NCBI GenBank assembly: GCA_002390045.1
Contig: DGSB01000039.1
Coordinates: 1 to 54,357, forward strand
Reading direction: 5' to 3'
DNA: 54,357 bases
From: Fibrobacter sp. UBA4373
GTDB lineage: Bacteria > Fibrobacterota > Fibrobacteria > Fibrobacterales > Fibrobacteraceae
Both the position numbers and the translations under genes were made by a program. Positions 41,375 through 49,452 of this stretch are shown here, piece by piece (the stretch's first letter is position 1; each line of letters opens with the position of its first letter). The notes under the pieces are model-generated. The model saw nothing but the letters and a program-made list of their open reading frames with translations, did not search any database and was not told the DNA's origin.

Positions 41375-42865
41375 TTAGTTGATTCGGCCAATCAGGTTTC
41401 CGTTGAACTGGAAGTCGCGGGAAGAACCGTAGCTATGCGCACCGAAGGAAAGGGTGAAGCGCTTGGTGAGCGGCTTTTCGATGTAGAATGCACCGAGAAC
41501 GTCCTTCACATGCTTCTTGTCGGCATCGGCATATTCGGTATCGGCACGGTTGTGGATGTATTCCGCTTCGAGGATAATGCGGTAGTCACCCGGGGTGAAA
41601 AGGAGACCGCCGGTAATCGGAGCCACCATGTCGACGGTACGGGTGCGTTTCTTGCCGAAACGATCCGTGTAAGTTTCTTCTGCATCGATGCCCATCAAAG
41701 CGCCTTCGAGGAAGAAGTAAGCGATGTCGTTGACAATCGGAGTCTTGCCCTGGAGAGAAATCGTGTGACGGACATCCACGTCGTCATCGTGAATCAGATC
41801 GAAGACGTTTGTACGGTAGCCGAGATCGAGGTTCAAGAATTCAATACCGGAAAGATCATGGAAGTTGAACATCAAGCGAAGATCGCCGGTATTGAGCTTC
41901 GGAGTCGTGCTGATGAAAGCGACGTTCATCGTCATCGTTTCCGTCGGGGTGAGCGTGAACTGCAAAGCGTTTTCGCTAGGAGCTCCGGATTTGAAACCGT
42001 TGTAATAACCGTCGACGTAGTTACCGAAGTAATCACCGTTCTTCTGGGTGAATTCCCAACGACCGAGCTTGATGGCAGCATATTTGGTGTGTTGTTCCGC
42101 CCAGGCTTCGTGAATTTCGAAGAGGTCGCGGTATTCGTAACTATCCGAGGTGTCTCCGTCTGCGGTGTGATGAGCATGATACTGGTTATCAATCAGGTCA
42201 CCCGGATACATATAAATTAAGATGCGTCCGTTGAAGTCGTCCGAATGGGTTTCGAGACCGAGATTGGCGCGCCCCCACCATTCTTCGAAGTTGTCGCCGT
42301 TTTCGTCATCTTCGCTAGCCCAGAGAACCTTGCCGGCCTGGATTTCGAAGCTTGCGTCTACGTCAAAGACAAATTCGCCAGCCTTGAAAAGTGGCTTCTT
42401 CTTTGCCTTCTTGGGAGCGAGAGTCTTGGCAGATGCCATAGACATATCCGGAGCCGGTTCAGCCTTCTTTTCTTCAGCCTTCGGTTCACCCTTGGCCGTG
42501 TCTGCTGCTGCCACCTTGGCGGTGTCGACAGCCGGAGCTGCTTCTGCCTTTTCGGTCTTGACTTCTGCCTTTGCGGAGTCTGCTGCCGGAGCGGCTTCTG
42601 CTTTTTCTTCAGCCTTCGGTTCTACCTTGGCTGTGTCCGCTGGGGCGGCTTCTGCCTTGGTCGTGTCGGCGATTGCTGGAGCCTGTGCGACCGGAGCCGC
42701 TTCTGCCTTTGCAGAGTCCGTAGCCGGAGCCTGTGTTTGCGGCGCTGCGGTTTCGGCGGTAGCCACCTTGGCGGTATCAGCTACCGGAGCGGCAGATTCT
42801 GCTGGCTTGTCCTGTGCGAAAAGCGCTGTTGCCATTGCTAGAGAGGCAAAAAGAACTTTGTTCAT
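41375..42865 (-). CDS. Porin-like outer membrane protein with a long Ala/Pro/Glu/Lys linker
   Basis: The 496-residue protein has a signal peptide (MNKVLFASLAMATALFA), a low-complexity linker over about 18-160 built from variants of AEAAPAADSAKAE and EPKAEEK, and then a beta-rich C-terminal domain of about 340 residues. That domain has strand-turn patterns typical of a barrel (WGRANLGLETHSDDFNGRILIYMYPG, HTKYAAIKLGRWEFTQKNGDY) and ends FQFNGNLIGRIN. I cannot name the family with certainty. The linker could span the periplasm or contact peptidoglycan. AAGGAG lies seven bases before the ATG, and expression is probably high given codon bias. Confidence 0.75.
   Translation of the reverse strand: MNKVLFASLAMATALFAQDKPAESAAPVADTAKVATAETAAPQTQAPATDSAKAEAAPVAQAPAIADTTKAEAAPADTAKVEPKAEEKAEAAPAADSAKAEVKTEKAEAAPAVDTAKVAAADTAKGEPKAEEKKAEPAPDMSMASAKTLAPKKAKKKPLFKAGEFVFDVDASFEIQAGKVLWASEDDENGDNFEEWWGRANLGLETHSDDFNGRILIYMYPGDLIDNQYHAHHTADGDTSDSYEYRDLFEIHEAWAEQHTKYAAIKLGRWEFTQKNGDYFGNYVDGYYNGFKSGAPSENALQFTLTPTETMTMNVAFISTTPKLNTGDLRLMFNFHDLSGIEFLNLDLGYRTNVFDLIHDDDVDVRHTISLQGKTPIVNDIAYFFLEGALMGIDAEETYTDRFGKKRTRTVDMVAPITGGLLFTPGDYRIILEAEYIHNRADTEYADADKKHVKDVLGAFYIEKPLTKRFTLSFGAHSYGSSRDFQFNGNLIGRIN
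42400..42810 (-). repeat. Degenerate coding repeats for the Ala/Pro/Glu/Lys linker
   Basis: Imperfect units encoding variants of A-E-A-A-P-A-(A/V)-D-(S/T)-A-K and E-P-K-A-E-E-K recur at least six times. The reading frame is kept throughout, so length can change by recombination without frameshift. Confidence 0.7.
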
Positions 42866-42924
42866 GATCTTCTCCTTATCCGATGTTTTCAGTTAAAATT
42901 ATAACAAAAAAACAATAGAATTGT

Positions 42925-42932
42925 TAAATTTT
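42925..42932 (+). promoter_or_regulatory. Probable leaderless promoter of the PIN-domain gene
   Basis: TAAATTTT ends four bases before the ATG at 42937, in the gap divergent from the porin-like gene. Confidence 0.42.
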
Positions 42933-42936
42933 GTTT

Positions 42937-43371
42937 ATGATTCGAGTGGAAAATTCTAGAGTCCTTTTTTTGGATGAAATGCCGATTCGACGTCTGCTCG
43001 AATTCCGGTCTGAGTATTATCCGGTCATGCTCCATATCCTGGATATTGTATATGAACGGAAAATCCAGATGGTGGCGTCCCCGATCACGCTTGCGGACCT
43101 TTCCCTGCGTGCCCACGAAAAGGGTCAGCCCGTGCTGGCTCGCGAATTTAAGGAATTTTTTACCAAGAGTTCGCAGTTCATGCTCCGCGAAATCGATGCA
43201 GAAATCGCGGCCGTATCGGCGGAATTCCGCGCAAAGAACCATTTGTCGCTGGAAGATTCCTTGCAGCTGGCGACGGCTTATGTCTCGGGAGCGGATCTTG
43301 TCCTTACCGAAAATGAAGCCTGGAAAGATATTTCCGACATGAATGTGGTGACTCTTTCCGAGCTCGCCTAA
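42937..43371 (+). CDS. PIN-domain protein (VapC-like), orphan
   Basis: The product of 144 residues has PIN-domain layout. An early Asp lies in VLFLDEMPI, a helical middle leads to LSLEDSLQLATAYVSGADLVLTE, and the end reads VVTLSELA, as in VapC toxins, where acidic residues coordinate magnesium for RNA cleavage. The usual N-terminal DTN is only partly kept (LDE), and the Thr-Arg-Asp after the second strand is Thr-Glu-Asn, so activity is uncertain. No antitoxin-like gene is adjacent, so a toxin-antitoxin pair is not claimed. An in-frame TTG six bases upstream falls inside the promoter and is rejected. Confidence 0.7.
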   Translation: MIRVENSRVLFLDEMPIRRLLEFRSEYYPVMLHILDIVYERKIQMVASPITLADLSLRAHEKGQPVLAREFKEFFTKSSQFMLREIDAEIAAVSAEFRAKNHLSLEDSLQLATAYVSGADLVLTENEAWKDISDMNVVTLSELA

Positions 43372-43462
43372 AATATCGCCCCAAATTTTCGTAAAATTCC
43401 TTGCCCGGCTTCGGATTTAATTAAATTTTTCCGCGAAAACAAAGTTTTTGGAGTTTTTTGCT

Positions 43463-44917
43463 ATGTCCAAGTATTATCCAGTGATCGGTCTTGAAATCCA
43501 CTGTCAGCTCGCGACCAAAACGAAAATGTTCTGCGGTTGCGAAGTCGAAGTGAATACAAGCCCGAATAAGCATGTTTGCCCTGTTTGCCTTGGTTTCCCG
43601 GGTGCAATGCCTGTGCCGAACAAGAAGGCTGTGGAATACGCCATCCGTTTGGGTCTCGCTCTCCATTGCGAAATCGACCTGAATGCGATGTGGACTCGTA
43701 AGAACTACTTCTACCCGGACCTTCCGAAGGGTTACCAGATTACCCAGACCGGTGGACTTCCGATTTATGACCACCCGATTTGCCGTAACGGTTGGCTTGA
43801 AATTAAGCGTGCCGACGGCGTTGTGCGTCGCATCGGTATTACGCGAATTCATATGGAAGAAGATGCCGGTAAGCTTGTGCACGACATGAGCCCGACAGGC
43901 AGCCACTTTGACGCGAACCGTTGCGGTACTCCGCTTTGCGAAATCGTGACGGAACCGGATATCCGCAGCCCGGAAGAAGCGGTCCTCACCTTCAAGAAAA
44001 TCAAGCAGATTCTCGAATACACGGGCGTTTCCCATGCGAATATGGAAAATGGCAACATCCGTTGCGATGGAAACATTTCTATTCGTCCGAGCGAAGACGC
44101 TCCGTATGGAACTCGCGCCGAAATCAAGAACTTGAACAGCTTTACGAACCTCGAAAAGGCTCTCACGGCGGAATATCTGCTTCAGAGCGTGACTCTCGAT
44201 GCGGGCAAGGAAGTTCAGCAGTGCACCAAACGTTATGACCCGAACGCCGACAAGACGTCCGTCATCCGTTCCAAGGAAGACGCTCCGGATTATAAGTATT
44301 TCCCGGAACCGGATATGGTGCGCCTCGTGACCGATCCTGCCTTCGTGGAAGAAATTCGCCGTACGCTTCCGGAACTTCCGGATGCCCGTTATGAACGTTT
44401 CTTGAACGATTTCAAACTGACCGAATATGATGCCCAGGTTTTGACCGACGACATCAAGGTCAGCAACTGGTTCGACGCCGCTGCGAAGACCTGTAAGAAT
44501 CCGAAGATCCTCGCGAACTGGGTCATCACGGAACTTCTTCGCGAAGTGAAGGAATTCGAAGGTGGCTTTGAAGCCATCAAGGTTTTGCCGGAACAGCTTT
44601 CCCGCTTGGTGAACCTCATTGAAGAAGGAACGATCAACGGTAAGATTGCAAAGCAGGTCTTTGCCGACATGTTCGCAACCGGTAAGGATCCGGATACGAT
44701 CGTGAAGGAAAAGGGTCTTGTGCAGATTACCGACACCGGTGCCATTGAACAGACCGTGAAGGAAGTCATTGAAAAGAATGCTGCCCAGTTCGCGGAATTC
44801 AAGGCGGGTAAGGTTGCTCTGAAGGGCTTCTTCGTCGGTCAGGTGATGAAGTGCTCTGGCGGTAAGGCCAACCCGAAGATCGTGAACCAGATTCTCGACA
44901 AACTCGCACAGGGTTAA
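43463..44917 (+). CDS. gatB: Aspartyl/glutamyl-tRNA amidotransferase subunit B
   Basis: The product of 484 residues is GatB, the kinase/tRNA-binding subunit of the GatCAB complex that converts Glu-tRNA(Gln) or Asp-tRNA(Asn) to the amide form. Landmarks are the N-terminal YPVIGLEIHCQLATKTKMFCGC, the CPVCLGFPGAMPVPN zinc-region motif, RKNYFYPDLPKGYQITQ, EDAGKLVHD, and a C-terminal YqeY-like helical tail (about 340-484) ending QILDKLAQG. GGAG lies nine bases before the ATG. gatA and gatC are not in the window, so the operon is split. Confidence 0.97.
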   Translation: MSKYYPVIGLEIHCQLATKTKMFCGCEVEVNTSPNKHVCPVCLGFPGAMPVPNKKAVEYAIRLGLALHCEIDLNAMWTRKNYFYPDLPKGYQITQTGGLPIYDHPICRNGWLEIKRADGVVRRIGITRIHMEEDAGKLVHDMSPTGSHFDANRCGTPLCEIVTEPDIRSPEEAVLTFKKIKQILEYTGVSHANMENGNIRCDGNISIRPSEDAPYGTRAEIKNLNSFTNLEKALTAEYLLQSVTLDAGKEVQQCTKRYDPNADKTSVIRSKEDAPDYKYFPEPDMVRLVTDPAFVEEIRRTLPELPDARYERFLNDFKLTEYDAQVLTDDIKVSNWFDAAAKTCKNPKILANWVITELLREVKEFEGGFEAIKVLPEQLSRLVNLIEEGTINGKIAKQVFADMFATGKDPDTIVKEKGLVQITDTGAIEQTVKEVIEKNAAQFAEFKAGKVALKGFFVGQVMKCSGGKANPKIVNQILDKLAQG

Positions 44918-44924
44918 TCTTACC

Positions 44925-45272
44925 TTGAAACGTCTATACAAAAGCCCTTTCCGAGGACCCTCTTTCGGAGGGGCTTTTGTGTTTGTCCTCTGGATTCTTT
45001 TCGCCGCCATTTCGGCTCATGCAGCAGACGCTTACGATTCGATATATGTCAATACGTTGAATATGACGGATGAAGAAGCGGCTGCGGTTTACGGTGTGGA
45101 TTCGACAAAAATCGAAGTGAAACCGACGCGGCAGGAATTGCAGGAACAAAAAGAACCGGAGTACGTGATGCGCGAATACAATCACCGGGAACAGGTGATT
45201 GTCGGCGTGTCGGTGATGCTTTGCGTTGCGCTTGCGATGGTGATGATGAACAATTACAATCCGATGCGCTGA
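44925..45272 (+). CDS. Small envelope protein with signal-like N-terminus and C-terminal membrane helix
   Basis: I recognise no family. The 115-residue frame starts with TTG, has a basic n-region and a hydrophobic stretch (VFVLWILFAAISAHA) that could be a cleaved signal, a polar middle (MTDEEAAAVYGVDSTKIEV) and a C-terminal transmembrane helix (VIVGVSVMLCVALAMVMM). No Shine-Dalgarno site precedes the TTG, and the first 19 codons coincide with the hairpin behind gatB. A GTG at 44979, just after the hairpin, is an alternative start but would remove the positive charges. Its stop abuts the stop of the convergent hflX. Confidence 0.5.
   Translation: MKRLYKSPFRGPSFGGAFVFVLWILFAAISAHAADAYDSIYVNTLNMTDEEAAAVYGVDSTKIEVKPTRQELQEQKEPEYVMREYNHREQVIVGVSVMLCVALAMVMMNNYNPMR
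44938..44980 (+). terminator. Terminator-like hairpin after gatB, inside the next reading frame
   Basis: ACAAAAGCCC pairs perfectly with GGGCTTTTGT, and inside it TCCGA pairs with TCGGA around a ten-base loop. It starts 21 bases after the gatB stop. The tail TTTTGTGTTTGT is only moderately T-rich. It overlaps codons 5-19 of the small gene that follows. Confidence 0.6.
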
Positions 45273-46391
45273 TTAATTTGTGCGCATCTTTCGGTCGTCT
45301 TCCCACTTTTGCATTTTTTGAATCAGGAGTTGCTTGAGCGACTCCATTCCTATATTCTCCTTCGCGCTGATTTGGAGCGCTTCGGGATAGTGGTTTAAAA
45401 GCTCTTGCCGGCGCTCTGGAGTTGCGCTTTCCGCTTTGTTGAACGCAATGATGCGCGGAATTTCCGGATCGATTAAGTCCTCTAGAATTTTGTGCGTAAT
45501 TTCGAGATGTTCTTCGTAATCGTTTGCGGTGGCGTCGACGACGTTCAAAATGCAGTTCGCGTTGCTTGCCGCGCCGAGAGTGCTTTTGAAGGTATCGATC
45601 AGGTGATGGGGAAGTTTGCGAATAAAGCCGACCGTATCGGAAAGCAGAATGAATTTTCCGTCGCCCACATAGAGCTTGCGCATGGTGCTGTCAAGCGTTG
45701 CAAAAAGCTGATCCTTGACGTAGACGTTGCTGGACGTTAGACGGTTGGTGAGAGTGCTTTTACCCGCATTCGTGTAACCGACGATGCCGACTTGGAAAAT
45801 GTTTTCGCGGCGTACCGCCTGTCGTTCGCGGGCGTCTTCGATCTTTTCCAGTTTCTTTTTGAGTTCTTGGATTTTTTTGTGGATGATACGACGGTCCGTT
45901 TCGAGCTGGGTTTCACCAGGGCCGTTCATGCCGATGCCGCGCCCGCCTGCTTGGCGGGAAAGGTGAGTCCAGGCATGGGTAAGCCTTGGAACCAAATATT
46001 GGAGCTGAGCCACTTCAACCATCAGGCGGCTTTCGGCGGTCACGGCATGCTTTGCGAAAATGTCGAGAATGATGCCGGTTCGGTCTAAAACCTTGATTCC
46101 GGGCAGGCGTTCTTCCAAATTGCGGACTTGCGAACCGGAAAGATCGTCGTCGAAAATGACGAGCCCTGCTTCATCTTCTTCGAGAGCCGTTTTAATTTCT
46201 GCAACTTTTCCTTCGCCGATAAGGGTCGCCGGGTTGAAGGCTTGGACGCGCTGTAAAAAAGTACGCGTTACAATGGCGCCTGCGGTTTCGGCAAGGCGTT
46301 TGAGTTCGGCTAAGTGTTCTTCGGCCACGGCTTTGCGAATGCGTGGCGTGATGATTCCAACAAGAATCGCTTTTTCTATCGGGCGTTGCAT
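45273..46391 (-). CDS. hflX: Ribosome-associated GTPase HflX
   Basis: The product of 372 residues is HflX, which splits stalled or heat-damaged 70S ribosomes. The N-terminal HflX domain has LIGEGKVAEI and FDDDLSGSQVRNLE, followed by the conserved linker GRGIGMNGPGETQLETDRR. The G domain carries GYTNAGKST (P-loop), DTVGF and AFNKAE, where Glu replaces the usual Asp of NKxD. The frame continues 11 codons upstream, but homology starts at the ATG at 46391. No Shine-Dalgarno site is present, and TATATTAT ends six bases upstream. Confidence 0.95.
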   Translation of the reverse strand: MQRPIEKAILVGIITPRIRKAVAEEHLAELKRLAETAGAIVTRTFLQRVQAFNPATLIGEGKVAEIKTALEEDEAGLVIFDDDLSGSQVRNLEERLPGIKVLDRTGIILDIFAKHAVTAESRLMVEVAQLQYLVPRLTHAWTHLSRQAGGRGIGMNGPGETQLETDRRIIHKKIQELKKKLEKIEDARERQAVRRENIFQVGIVGYTNAGKSTLTNRLTSSNVYVKDQLFATLDSTMRKLYVGDGKFILLSDTVGFIRKLPHHLIDTFKSTLGAASNANCILNVVDATANDYEEHLEITHKILEDLIDPEIPRIIAFNKAESATPERRQELLNHYPEALQISAKENIGMESLKQLLIQKMQKWEDDRKMRTN

Positions 46392-46397
46392 ATGCAG

Positions 46398-46405
46398 ATA
46401 ATATA
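46398..46405 (-). promoter_or_regulatory. Probable leaderless promoter of hflX
   Basis: TATATTAT ends six bases before the ATG and begins two bases after the terminator hairpin of the upstream gene. Confidence 0.5.
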
Positions 46406-46407
46406 AC

Positions 46408-46442
46408 GAAAAAACACGCAACAATGAGTTACGTGTTTTTTC
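46408..46442 (-). terminator. Intrinsic terminator of the secreted HExxH protein gene
   Basis: GAAAAAACACG and CGTGTTTTTTC form a perfect 11-bp stem with a 13-base loop, followed on the minus strand by the hflX promoter. Confidence 0.82.
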
Positions 46443-46477
46443 TTTATGTCCAAATGCGTAGAGCGGTGGCTAATCGT

Positions 46478-48859
46478 TTACTTGTGGATGTTGATCGATT
46501 TCGCTTCGAGATAGGATCCACAAGAAACCTTTACGATGTAAGTCGAACTCGGAAGTCCCATTTTGTTCAGATCCAGCTTATGCTGATGGACGCCAGCTTT
46601 TTTCTGACCGATGATTTCCGTTGAAATCAAGGCTCCGTAAGCGGTAAAGAGACTGATCTTGACGGCATCGCTACGATCAAGTTTGTAATGGACTTCAAGA
46701 ATTCCCTTGTGGAAGGATACATCGAGATGTGTCGAAAGTCCTTCGAGCCCGTACATGAGGGCGGTCGTCGATTCGGAACCGCTGTTCGACACATCGTTTG
46801 TAATCGTAATTTTGGTGGTGTATGTGACGTTCTTGTTGTTATAGCTAAAGCCCTGAACGATCGTGTAAACATCTCCGTTCGAAACGCGGTTCGGATAGTG
46901 CCCGACATAGCCCTTTCCCGAAGCCAAGTCAAATTCCGAGTAGATGGTTGCATTCGCGTTTGAATATTCCACGACGTTCCCGTTCGCATTGAACCAGTGC
47001 CCCGGAGCGTTTGCTGTAGATGTTGTATTGTGCGTTCCGTTTGATTCTACGGCAAAGTAGGTCGCTTTGGTGGCGATTTCTGCTTGGGAAATGCCAAGAG
47101 CTTGGGCGACTTCCGAAAGATGCAAATCGAATGCAATCGAAGCGTAGTTGTCGTCAATTGGAAGCGTGATGTTGACGGCGTAATTGGAAACGAGAACCGG
47201 GATTGTAGATTCGCTGGAAGAGCTGGCTTCGGACGAGCTGGACGATAAATCTGCTTCGGACGAACTAGATGACAAGTCGGACGATGAACTGGATGCCGGG
47301 AGGTTTGCCCAGTCGTAATTGAGTTCGAAATTGCGATAGTAGGCCGTGGTTGCGCTGCCTGCGCCGCTGATACCGGTTTCCGGTTTTAGGCGATAGTCGA
47401 AATGGTAAGTGCGAATGTCTTCATGGCCTGTATAGGCATAATCCGTATTGACGACAATCGCGAAGACCATTTGGGAGCCATTGGTTGAAGATGGGGTCTT
47501 TGTCAAGTTCAAAATGGCGGTTCCTTCGCCGGTGATCGGTTCGCTGTAAACCGGGGTTCCGTCCGTTGCACGATAGGCGAGGAGGAAGTTCATGTTGGAA
47601 TTGGTGGAATGGCTTCCGGTCGGGTAAAAACTGACGCTGACTTGTGAAGCTCCGCTTGAAACCTGGAGAGGAATCACGTTCGAACCGGACCAACCCGGTG
47701 TGGTTTCTGCGGCAGGAATCAAATATCCGCTAGAATCCGTCGTTGGTTGGTACGGTGTCATTTTCCAAGTGTAACTGTAGTTTTTATTGTCCCAATAATC
47801 CTGTTCCCAGTAGCTGGTTCCGCCAAAATTTTGGTTCAAAAGATTGCGGATTTCTTCGGACCATTCCTTCATATCGAGCATGGCGAGCTTTGCACGGAAT
47901 TCTGTAATCAGACGGCGAATTCCAGCGTCTCCGAGGCCAATATCCAACCCGTAGGTTTCGAGCAGATACGGTGTGTTTCCGTATGCATGGCCGTAAACCC
48001 AGCGTACAGAACCTGTGCCGAGCCATGTTCCCATAAAGGTCGGGAAAATGTTGCTGTACTGAGCTCCGCCCAAAAGGTATCGTTGGTTCTTGCCGGTTAC
48101 CCCCTGCGCACCCGGACCGCCGAACGTTCCATCGATCAGCCAACCGGAATAGCATTCAATCGGCATAAACGGAGCGATGACAGTAGCTGCGTTCAAAAAT
48201 CCCATTCCGGAGTAAACGCCGTTACGGTGACTGAACATATCTTGCTGAATCCAGGTGTTGCCCGCTTCTTGGAACCAGTGGGCGTCTTTTGCGCCTGGAT
48301 AGCCGTTGGTCATGGAATGGATCCCTTCGTGAATCATTGCGTCCATTTGGGCAACGCGGTCGGTATAAGGGCAACTCGTATTGAAACTGTATAACGGGTA
48401 GAACGAAGCCGCTACAGCTGTGTAGCCCGCTACCCAAGTTTGCCAGCCGCCGGTGGTGTCGGTTTTTTCACCCCCTGCGCATGTTCCCGATCCGTAATAA
48501 TAAATGGCGCTGTATTTGCCGTCTTGCGCCTGGGCGTCCGGTGCCCAACCCATGGTATCGTAAAGGTAGCTGAAATCGGTATCGTATTTTTTCAAAATGC
48601 TGTCGATGGTCACATCGGTAATGCGGCTGTCGCGATTGGCGCCCCAGTATAAGGCCCACCATTTGCCGGCTTTTTTACCGGTTACGCCGCTACAGTTGTT
48701 GTTAAATTCCGTTGGCGGATTAATGATCCCGATATTTGCCTTGGTATCGTAATCCAGGTCAGAACGGTAAGCTGGCCAGTTATAGGCGTCTCCGGTAGCG
48801 GCGACACCGAAAGAGACCGCTCCGATGAAAATGGCAGAAAATAGAGTCTTTTGTTTCAT
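46478..48859 (-). CDS. Secreted putative metallopeptidase (DUF6055-like) with DUF4859-like domain and sorting module
   Basis: The 793-residue protein has a signal peptide (cleavage near VAA-TGD). Its N-terminal domain contains a zinc motif HEGIH (His177, Glu178, His181) and a downstream WFQEAGNTW with Glu198, the arrangement of gluzincin-type peptidases, and resembles DUF6055. A beta-rich region follows, then a poly-Ser linker with Asp/Glu/Ala spacers at about 545-580, a DUF4859-like domain (FDLHLSEVAQALGIS, GHWFNANGNVV, GHYPNRVSNGDVYTIVQGF) and a C-terminal module (VKISLFTAYGALI ... LPSSTYIVKVSCG) like type IX sorting domains. It is probably exported to the surface to act on plant or mucin glycoproteins, though no substrate is shown. 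Domain names are from memory. Confidence 0.72.
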   Translation of the reverse strand: MKQKTLFSAIFIGAVSFGVAATGDAYNWPAYRSDLDYDTKANIGIINPPTEFNNNCSGVTGKKAGKWWALYWGANRDSRITDVTIDSILKKYDTDFSYLYDTMGWAPDAQAQDGKYSAIYYYGSGTCAGGEKTDTTGGWQTWVAGYTAVAASFYPLYSFNTSCPYTDRVAQMDAMIHEGIHSMTNGYPGAKDAHWFQEAGNTWIQQDMFSHRNGVYSGMGFLNAATVIAPFMPIECYSGWLIDGTFGGPGAQGVTGKNQRYLLGGAQYSNIFPTFMGTWLGTGSVRWVYGHAYGNTPYLLETYGLDIGLGDAGIRRLITEFRAKLAMLDMKEWSEEIRNLLNQNFGGTSYWEQDYWDNKNYSYTWKMTPYQPTTDSSGYLIPAAETTPGWSGSNVIPLQVSSGASQVSVSFYPTGSHSTNSNMNFLLAYRATDGTPVYSEPITGEGTAILNLTKTPSSTNGSQMVFAIVVNTDYAYTGHEDIRTYHFDYRLKPETGISGAGSATTAYYRNFELNYDWANLPASSSSSDLSSSSSEADLSSSSSEASSSSESTIPVLVSNYAVNITLPIDDNYASIAFDLHLSEVAQALGISQAEIATKATYFAVESNGTHNTTSTANAPGHWFNANGNVVEYSNANATIYSEFDLASGKGYVGHYPNRVSNGDVYTIVQGFSYNNKNVTYTTKITITNDVSNSGSESTTALMYGLEGLSTHLDVSFHKGILEVHYKLDRSDAVKISLFTAYGALISTEIIGQKKAGVHQHKLDLNKMGLPSSTYIVKVSCGSYLEAKSINIHK

Positions 48860-48888
48860 AACCCATCATCCCTTTTTTGGAAAAATCC

Positions 48889-48912
48889 TTACACACTGTG
48901 TAAAAAATATAT
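48889..48912 (-). promoter_or_regulatory. Promoter with operator-like palindrome of the secreted HExxH protein gene
   Basis: TTACACACTGTGTAA at 48889-48903 is a perfect 7+1+7 palindrome. On the minus strand TATATTTT (48911-48904) directly precedes it, so the transcription start falls inside the palindrome, the usual place for a repressor site. No regulator gene is adjacent. Confidence 0.58.
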
Positions 48913-48971
48913 GGAAATTCCGCAAAAGTATCTTCTGACGGCTAATGGTAATAAAGATTCCGTGTTAGAAG

Positions 48972-48981
48972 TGTGTAAAAA
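48972..48981 (-). promoter_or_regulatory. Second half-site of the palindrome motif
   Basis: TGTGTAAAAA recurs here 75 bases (about seven helical turns) from the same ten bases at 48897-48906. It could be an auxiliary operator. Confidence 0.35.
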
Positions 48982-48999
48982 TAAAATGTATTTGACGGG

Positions 49000-49452
49000 C
49001 TAGAGTAAAATCTTTTGAATGGCGGAAAAGGGGATTTTTTCTTCTTCAATCGTCAATGTTTTTTGATGCATGTCGAACTTGGAAATTTTCCCTTCGAGAT
49101 TTCGATAAAATCCGATTCCTTTTTCAAGACTGGGGTTCTGGACAAAGTAAAGAACCTTGATCGAAGGATGCTCGCCCTGCTCCAATCTTTCGGCTAAGGC
49201 GTTCAACGCTTCGTCAAGTTCTTCGCGCGAATCTTCCAATAAAACGTTTTTTTGAACGTTCAAATTTTGAAATTGCTTGTTCGAAATTTCCGTTTCGTAA
49301 CCGCGCAAAGCCGCAAAGGGACTGAATATTTTGGCGCGGTCCACGAGATTCATCCGATGGTGCCTTTCCCAAACTTTGGAGAGAGCTTCGGGATAAGGCA
49401 AATAAAGAATATCTTCGTAAGGGTTACGCACGGTGCCCTCCGATTTGTTCAT
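49000..49452 (-). CDS. YolD-like protein, partner of the Y-family polymerase
   Basis: The product of 150 residues resembles YolD of Bacillus-type SOS operons. It has NPYEDILYLPYP, then DRAKIFSPFAALRGYE, a helical stretch (DEALNALAERLE) and a beta-rich end with GFYRNLEGKISKFD. YolD-like proteins accompany UvrX-type polymerases and are thought to regulate or support them. The chosen ATG lies 29 bases inside the end of the polymerase gene. A longer frame exists but only reads through the polymerase tail. It is the last gene of the operon. Confidence 0.75.
   Translation of the reverse strand: MNKSEGTVRNPYEDILYLPYPEALSKVWERHHRMNLVDRAKIFSPFAALRGYETEISNKQFQNLNVQKNVLLEDSREELDEALNALAERLEQGEHPSIKVLYFVQNPSLEKGIGFYRNLEGKISKFDMHQKTLTIEEEKIPFSAIQKILL

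Noticed and set aside
42400..42810. CRISPR-like or tandem-repeat array
   Set aside because: The repeats are degenerate, in frame, and encode a low-complexity linker; there are no uniform spacers.
42937..43371. VapBC toxin-antitoxin pair
   Set aside because: No antitoxin-like frame lies on either side: the neighbours are the porin-like gene and gatB.
43421..45010. 529-codon open frame on the minus strand
   Set aside because: It is the shadow of gatB and its flanks, caused by codon bias.
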